Assembly (NCBI GenBank): GCA_041725895.1
Contig: JBGRQA010000040.1
Coordinates: 1 to 45,744 of the forward strand
Direction of reading: 5' to 3'
DNA from: JBGRQA01 sp041725895
Lineage (GTDB): Bacteria > Bacteroidota > Bacteroidia > Bacteroidales > Marinifilaceae
DNA: 45,744 nucleotides
Made by a program: the position numbers and the translations under genes. Every line of letters begins with the position of its first letter. The first letter of the stretch is position 1. Below are positions 41,590 through 45,744 of the stretch, piece by piece. The notes under the pieces are model-generated. The model was not told where the DNA came from and made no database searches. It saw nothing but the letters and a program-made list of their open reading frames with translations.

Positions 41590-41783
41590 TCTTCTGTAGT
41601 TATAGATTTAGTTCTGTTGATTTCTAATTTTTGATCAAAAAAAAGCACAAACCACTGATGTATCGACGGTTCCAATAGCTCAGGACCTCCGCCAATATTA
41701 TCGCACTCCTTAAATTGATCGAAAAGAAAATAGATGGATATAAATCCTTGTAGGGAGGAAAATGGATTGTCGCTCCGCGACAT
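41586..41783 (-). CDS. Possible 65-residue protein just upstream of rdhA
   Basis: The frame starts at ATG 41783, and its stop overlaps the rdhA start by four bases (ATGA), a typical coupled arrangement. The sequence (MSRSDNPFSSLQGFISIYFL ... FVLFFDQKLEINRTK) has no signal peptide and no recognisable domain. It could be a real small protein, a translational coupler, or chance in the rdhA leader. Included because of its overlap, not because of similarity. Confidence 0.3.
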   Translation of the reverse strand: MSRSDNPFSSLQGFISIYFLFDQFKECDNIGGGPELLEPSIHQWFVLFFDQKLEINRTKSITTEE

Positions 41784-42130
41784 TGTATTCTAATTGTTGG
41801 TCATTGCTAAAGGTAGATTGTTACTCTGCAATAGGAGACAGTGCTTCAAGCAAAAACCGAAGATTTGGATTGAGTACCACCCGATAACCTTCCATCGTCT
41901 AATCTAATTATGGAACAATATCAAGATTCAGGCTTTCCCCTTCAAAAAAGATGATTCTATATGAAAATCGAACTTTGCCAAACCTCAAAAGTACACAAAA
42001 GCCAAAGTCACTAAATCTTAAGCGAGCTTTGCCCAGCGGCCGACAGGCGGGCTACTTGATTAATTTATAACACTTCTGAGCCCGGCGGCTTGAACAATTC
42101 TATAGTAAGCTATTGAGAATTTGTTTGCCT
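41784..42130. other. Intergenic region upstream of rdhA
   Basis: About 350 bases without a gene. TACCTTTA near 41813 is a one-mismatch -7 element on the minus strand and may start the rdhA transcript. A G+C-rich patch (about 42028-42095, with GGCCGACAGGCGGGC) looks like a dispersed repeat remnant. A plus-strand AAAAGTACACAAAAGCC at 41987-42003 resembles half of the AraC box but lacks the promoter spacing. Confidence 0.4.
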
Positions 42131-43216
42131 CTAAAGTTGTTTTATATACTCCGAAGGGGTTTTGCCTGTAAACTTTTTGAAGGCCGCATTGAAAGTGGAT
42201 TTCGATTTAAAGCCGGCTTCAAAGGCAAGGGCCAGGATCGTGAAGTTTTTATATTCCTCTTTTGAGGCAAGTTTCTTGAATTCCTCCACCCGGTAATTGT
42301 TGGTATAGTCATTAAAACTCTGACCAATTAGGCCGTTCAGTGTTTCAGAAATGTTATGGGAAGGGAGATTACTTAATTCCGAAAGCCTCACCAAATCAAA
42401 TTCCGGATCGAGGTAGGGTTTTTCATTCTCCATGATTCCATTCAAAAGCAGAACATTATCCATTGCTTTGGTTCTGGTCAATTTGGACTTCTCATACTTT
42501 TTGAAACCGCCCAAGCCTATTTTCTCTTCAGCCAACTTAAGGGACTTAGGTTCACTGATCATCACATAGCTAATCGCATACCCCAACACGAGAAAATAGG
42601 AAAGATTGATGATATTCAAAGTATTTTCGACTCCTTCTACAACCAGGGGTAGGTTATTTTTCACCAGTAGAATCCCGAAATGCAGAGTCATCATACCCAA
42701 AATCAACTTTATCAGTGAGGTTTCCTTCCTATTGTATTCAAACACCCTTAGCGTAATACCTTCTATCTTGTAGCAAGTCCCAATCTTTTTAATAATTAGT
42801 ATTGGATAGATGATAAAAAGAGAAAGGGCTATATTATTTGCCAGGTACAACCAGAAAGCCTTATGAACCGAGGAGCTTACAAATGGAAAAAATAACCCAA
42901 AATTGATAACAATAGGAATCAAATGCTTAAGGTCTTGTCTTGTAAATTCTATTTTCCCATACAGCAGGGTCTCCACGTAATAGTAGATCACCATCGGAGC
43001 AATTGTTAGGATTGAAACCGGTGTGTAAGCCAGATTTGAGGATTCATCAAATACATTGGAGTACAATAGATAGTAGTAGATGTAATGAACCGCAATGGTT
43101 CCTAAAATAAAAATCAGAAAATAATTGGGCAGAGTTCTAAACTTTTTTCTCATTAAGATAATAATCAACCCAACAATCTGCGACCCACAAAAAATAATCA
43201 ATTCAGTAATCCCCAT
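42131..43216 (-). CDS. Membrane-bound AraC-type regulator
   Basis: A 361-residue protein with six or seven membrane helices in the first 230 residues (LIIFCGSQIVGLIIILM, YFLIFILGTIAVHYIYYYLL, ILTIAPMVIYYYVETLL and further segments). A C-terminal AraC DNA-binding domain follows: LSELSNLPSHNISETLNGLI and FTILALAFEAGFKSKSTFNA then FKKFTGKTPSEYIKQL. Such proteins sense signals in or through the membrane. It lies directly upstream of rdhA on the same strand and is a natural candidate for control of the dehalogenase genes. It is not closely related to the two soluble AraC proteins of this window. Confidence 0.87.
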   Translation of the reverse strand: MGITELIIFCGSQIVGLIIILMRKKFRTLPNYFLIFILGTIAVHYIYYYLLYSNVFDESSNLAYTPVSILTIAPMVIYYYVETLLYGKIEFTRQDLKHLIPIVINFGLFFPFVSSSVHKAFWLYLANNIALSLFIIYPILIIKKIGTCYKIEGITLRVFEYNRKETSLIKLILGMMTLHFGILLVKNNLPLVVEGVENTLNIINLSYFLVLGYAISYVMISEPKSLKLAEEKIGLGGFKKYEKSKLTRTKAMDNVLLLNGIMENEKPYLDPEFDLVRLSELSNLPSHNISETLNGLIGQSFNDYTNNYRVEEFKKLASKEEYKNFTILALAFEAGFKSKSTFNAAFKKFTGKTPSEYIKQL

Positions 43217-43495
43217 AGATCTGTTTCTTTAACCATGCGAAAATAATTCATTTTTGAATTGAAAGGAAGACAAAATGGGAAACAGAGCTAAGAAAAGCTT
43301 CCCAAAACACTTAAAACTCTCAGAGCCGGACTACTGAAGCCATCAATTTTCAGGTCCCAAAATATTTTCGCACCATGCAATTCTTTACTAAATAGAATTT
43401 CGAGTAGTACAATAATTTCCTTAATCCTTTAGGTTCTCCAGCAATACTTCCCAATCCCTCAAAACCCCATTAATCGCTCACAGATGAAAAAAGGC

Positions 43496-44386
43496 TTAGT
43501 GCACTTTAAGAAACTTCTCCCGGAAGCCTTCGGGGGTATGAGTGGTTTTATTTTTAAAGACACGATGAAAATAGGCCTTATCCGAAAAATTCAGTTTCCA
43601 GGCAATTTCGGCCACCGTGTCATCGGAATTCAGTAGTAAACGCTTGGCCTCAGCCAACACCCTTGTAGTAATCATATCCGAAATGGATTGCCCGGTTCCC
43701 TTCTTTACAATGCTGTTTAGATGGCGAGAAGTCAAATTGAGCTGATCGGCATAGAACGAAACGGTTCGTTTCTCTACAAAATTACTGTCGATCAGACATT
43801 CCAATTTCCGAATCCGCTTGGTATCCGTTTGAGCAATGGTTTCCTTCTCAATCTTTTCCACACCATACAAGCGGCTCAATTCCACCAACAAAATTTCCAG
43901 AGAAGATCGTAGTAAACTCTGCTTTCCAAATTCATCTTTGGTAAACTCCTGGTGCATGCTCTCCAATAGGGAAGGAATCCTGCTATTGTCTTTTGAAATT
44001 CGCAGAGCAGGAGAACTCAAAGTAGTATGGAAAAATGGGAAATTGTATATTCTATCGATCGATTTGTTCAGCTGGTAGAAATCCGCCTTAAAGGAAATTG
44101 CGTAGCCTTTAATTGTTCGAGGATCGTAGGCATGGCATTGACCAGGTGTGACAAAAAACACAGAATAACCGGAAGCCTCGTGCTTCTCACAATCGATAAA
44201 GTGAAATCCATCCCCTTCCGAAACAAAGAGCAGAAAATAGTAATCATGGGTATGGGGATCCAATTGGTTGGAGATCTCATCGTACTCATAATCACCATGA
44301 ATCTTTTGGACTTCAAATCCAAACTCATCGTTCTTTTTCATGGTAGTTTCAAATGTGTGTATTCTGGGATTTTGTTCTGTACTCAT
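43496..44386 (-). CDS. AraC-family transcriptional regulator, second soluble copy
   Basis: About 296 residues from ATG 44386 (MSTEQNPRIHTFETT); a TTG opens the frame 30 bases earlier but is less likely. It has an N-terminal cupin-type sensor (GFHFIDCEKHEASGYSVFFV, TPGQCHAYDPRTIKGYAISF) and a C-terminal AraC domain (VSFYADQLNLTSRHLNSIVK, TVAEIAWKLNFSDKAYFHRV, FKNKTTHTPEGF). Roughly half its residues match 36775-37659 by eye. Promoter S5 with the same box lies 240 bases upstream, so both soluble AraC genes appear to sit under the same control. Confidence 0.9.
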   Translation of the reverse strand: MSTEQNPRIHTFETTMKKNDEFGFEVQKIHGDYEYDEISNQLDPHTHDYYFLLFVSEGDGFHFIDCEKHEASGYSVFFVTPGQCHAYDPRTIKGYAISFKADFYQLNKSIDRIYNFPFFHTTLSSPALRISKDNSRIPSLLESMHQEFTKDEFGKQSLLRSSLEILLVELSRLYGVEKIEKETIAQTDTKRIRKLECLIDSNFVEKRTVSFYADQLNLTSRHLNSIVKKGTGQSISDMITTRVLAEAKRLLLNSDDTVAEIAWKLNFSDKAYFHRVFKNKTTHTPEGFREKFLKVH

Positions 44387-44627
44387 AAATTCGTCATAAT
44401 TATTTCTTAAAAACAAAATTGGTCTGTTGTAGCCATCCTCTACTAGCTTTTTCCTCTCAATTTATGGTCCATAGAACCATCGAGACTATTAATCTCAAGT
44501 TACAAAATTAACGAATACCCCCATCAATGACCTTGGAAAAAGCTCATCTTCAGAAAACAGTACCGTATCACCTAGCTCCAACAACAGAACTCAACTCAAA
44601 GGACATTGCGCGCCAAACCAATCGGCT

Positions 44628-44693
44628 CAAAAATGACAAGTTTTAGACAAAGAAGAAGTGTACAAATGTAGGATTGTAGTGTACTTTTGGGAA
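44628..44693 (-). promoter_or_regulatory. AraC-box promoter, copy S5 (upstream of second AraC gene)
   Basis: TTCCCAAAAGTACACTAC (44693-44676) and -7 element CATTTTTG (44635-44628), again 52 bases from the start of AAGTACAC. The TTATACC middle part is not conserved here. It is placed to transcribe the AraC gene starting at 44386. Confidence 0.55.
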
Positions 44694-45196
44694 ACCAAAA
44701 CATTCCCTCAACATTATTCGGCAAAAAAATGTCGGAGGCTCCCTGAACTGCAGAATCGTTGCAATTAAATAAACATGATATCGCAAAAGAGCTGTTGAAA
44801 ATGGGTTTTGGCATAAAAGGTCCTTTTAGGAGATATTACATATTTTAAGATATAGAACTGTATTATAAACGTCATTAGTTGCTATTGATAAATGCTTCTA
44901 TATTTTCTGAAACATTCAAAATGTTCTGATTTACTTTACATATACATCCATATTTCGGATACTCATTGCTCATACTTTATTCTGATCAAAGTCATATCAA
45001 ACTCGTAGTAAAGTCGTATTTAAGTCGTAATAAATTCGAATAAATACGAAGATGTTACGTATTTATATCGAAAGTAATAAGAAGAAATTCCCCACCATAT
45101 CCGGAGCTGTTCTAAGGAATACCCTACAGACACCAAATCTTTCCTCCAAAAGGATAAAAAAACATCGAAAGTTATTCACTACCAAGACCAATAAAA
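44694..45196. other. Gene-free stretch between AraC promoter and the sulfatase-maturase terminator
   Basis: About 500 AT-rich bases. A 62-codon plus-strand frame at 45052-45240 runs into the terminator hairpin and is not convincing. At about 45004-45050 the phrase AAGTCGTA recurs two or three times with TTCGAATAAATACGAA, a small repeat cluster of unknown meaning. Nothing else is identified. Confidence 0.35.
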
Positions 45197-45222
45197 AAGG
45201 CCCCCATATCGTGGAAGGCCTT
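45197..45222 (-). terminator. Terminator downstream of the sulfatase-maturase-like gene
   Basis: AAGGCC pairs with GGCCTT; on the minus strand the stem is followed by TTTTTTATT. It lies about 150 bases after the stop at 45370. Confidence 0.6.
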
Positions 45223-45369
45223 CAATTCGTATGGCATTAATGAAAAAAGCCACTATTATTAGCACTCATTCAATCCAGAATCAACAATATCGCTATTCCC
45301 ACAAAACTAAGAACATCAATTCCAACATGTTAATTCAATTCCCTAAACATCCTGTATCCCTCCAAAACA

Positions 45370-45744
45370 TTACTTGATAAAGTCATTGAAAGCATTATAA
45401 GTGCCACCGCTCTGCTGAGCCTCCATCTGCTTCTGCATGCGAATCTGCTGTGCAATCCAGTTTTTAGCCATCTCCTGCAGTTGGGTATGGGCATGTGCAA
45501 AAAACATTTTGTAAGAGGTACAAAAACGTGGCATTCCATTGTCCATGGGATCCTTGATGCGATCCTTGGTACAACCTCCAAAACAATGTTTCAGGTAGCT
45601 ACAACTCTTGCACTTTCTGGGAAGTTTGGCCTTCATGCAACCAAACTGATGCTGCTTTTTGGAGTTCAGCATGTTGATGATCCGGCCATCCTTAATGTTG
45701 CCCAGCTTCCACTGCGGTTCCACAAAGAAATCGCAGGCATATAC
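45370..45744 (-). CDS. Anaerobic sulfatase-maturase-like radical SAM protein, C-terminal part (runs off right edge)
   Basis: The frame is open to base 45744, so the gene starts beyond the window. The visible 124 residues are a SPASM-type C-terminus: VYACDFFVEPQWKLGNIKDG, then CMKAKLPRKCKSCSYLKHCF and GGCTKDRIKD, and CTSYKMFF. The cysteine order (C-x-C...CxxCxxxxxC...C) is that of anaerobic sulfatase-maturating enzymes, which use two auxiliary [4Fe-4S] clusters to oxidise a sulfatase Cys or Ser to formylglycine. The N-terminal radical SAM motif is outside the window. The protein ends with a Q/M-rich tail. It is not linked to the RiPP operon. Confidence 0.88.
   Translation of the reverse strand, partial: VYACDFFVEPQWKLGNIKDGRIINMLNSKKQHQFGCMKAKLPRKCKSCSYLKHCFGGCTKDRIKDPMDNGMPRFCTSYKMFFAHAHTQLQEMAKNWIAQQIRMQKQMEAQQSGGTYNAFNDFIK

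Noticed and set aside
41987..42003. AraC-box-like AAAAGTACACAAAAGCC on the plus strand upstream of rdhA
   Set aside because: Opposite strand to all nearby genes, only half of the box matches, and no -7 element occurs at the 52-base spacing.
44596..44814. A 72-codon minus-strand frame upstream of the second AraC gene
   Set aside because: It overlaps promoter S5 and has no recognisable features or neighbours that would support it.
45052..45240. A 62-codon plus-strand frame near the right edge
   Set aside because: It runs through the terminator hairpin at 45197-45222 and resembles no protein I know.
1..45744. CRISPR arrays, insertion sequences, rRNA genes or integrases
   Set aside because: No regularly spaced repeats, transposase, recombinase or rRNA sequence was found on reading either strand.

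Overview
The window reads as chromosomal DNA of a Bacteroidota, probably a marine, anaerobe-like member of the Marinilabiliales type. The order is an inference. The evidence is a perfect Bacteroidota-type promoter (TTTG-N21-TATATTTG) ahead of the tRNA gene, a DUF6266 protein, a GG-type Bacteroidota RiPP leader, anaerobic sulfatase-maturase and reductive-dehalogenase genes, and almost no Shine-Dalgarno sequences. All calls come from reading the sequence; no searches were run.

Region 1 (1-884) holds the 3' end of a G+C-rich DUF6266 gene, a strong terminator, and a 120-base fragment copied from the 3' end and downstream flank of the tRNA-Arg gene that lies about 23 kb to the right.

Region 2 (885-23037, all minus strand) is a 22-kb RiPP operon of unusual composition. 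In transcription order it encodes: YcaO-D, a radical SAM enzyme, a radical-SAM-like protein without the SAM-cluster cysteines, a LanC cyclase, two short precursor peptides (17831-17986 and 17645-17800), YcaO-C (degenerate), YcaO-B, a B12-type RiPP radical SAM protein, YcaO-A, a split class I lanthipeptide dehydratase (glutamylation and elimination halves), two glycosyltransferase-like proteins, a C39 peptidase/ABC exporter and an HlyD adaptor. The two precursors have a double-glycine leader fitting the C39 peptidase and share an identical 20-residue C-terminus with two Cys and several Ser/Thr. Four YcaO proteins, LanB/LanC and three radical-SAM-type proteins around one core is the main candidate for an undescribed system. 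The predicted product is a dehydrated, cyclised, backbone-modified and possibly glycosylated lanthipeptide hybrid.

Region 3 (23038-24342) is a long gene-poor stretch with adjacent inverted repeats ahead of the operon, then the intact tRNA-Arg(ACG) with promoter and terminator. The imperfect direct repeat (about 109/120 identical, ungapped) brackets the whole RiPP operon.

Region 4 (24343-25258) encodes a small lipoprotein and a small membrane protein on the plus strand.

Region 5 (25301-37920, minus strand) is a paralogue-rich redox/small-molecule region: two Old Yellow Enzyme-type oxidoreductases, ABM-domain proteins, two VOC proteins, two SnoaL-like proteins, two DoxX-type membrane proteins, a peroxiredoxin, a flavodoxin-like reductase, an AlkA-like glycosylase, an alpha/beta hydrolase and an AraC regulator. 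Transcription units are separated by terminators. Five start at promoters that share a box (TTCCNAAAAGTACACTAA) 52 bases before a -7 element; two of these lie ahead of AraC genes.

Region 6 (37943-44693) is a complete respiratory reductive-dehalogenase set (rdhA-rdhB-rdhC order) with a 32-residue membrane peptide, plus two more AraC-type regulators. Two nearly superimposable leader RNAs precede rdhC and the alpha/beta hydrolase. The right edge (45370-45744) is the C-terminus of an anaerobic sulfatase-maturase-like SPASM protein.
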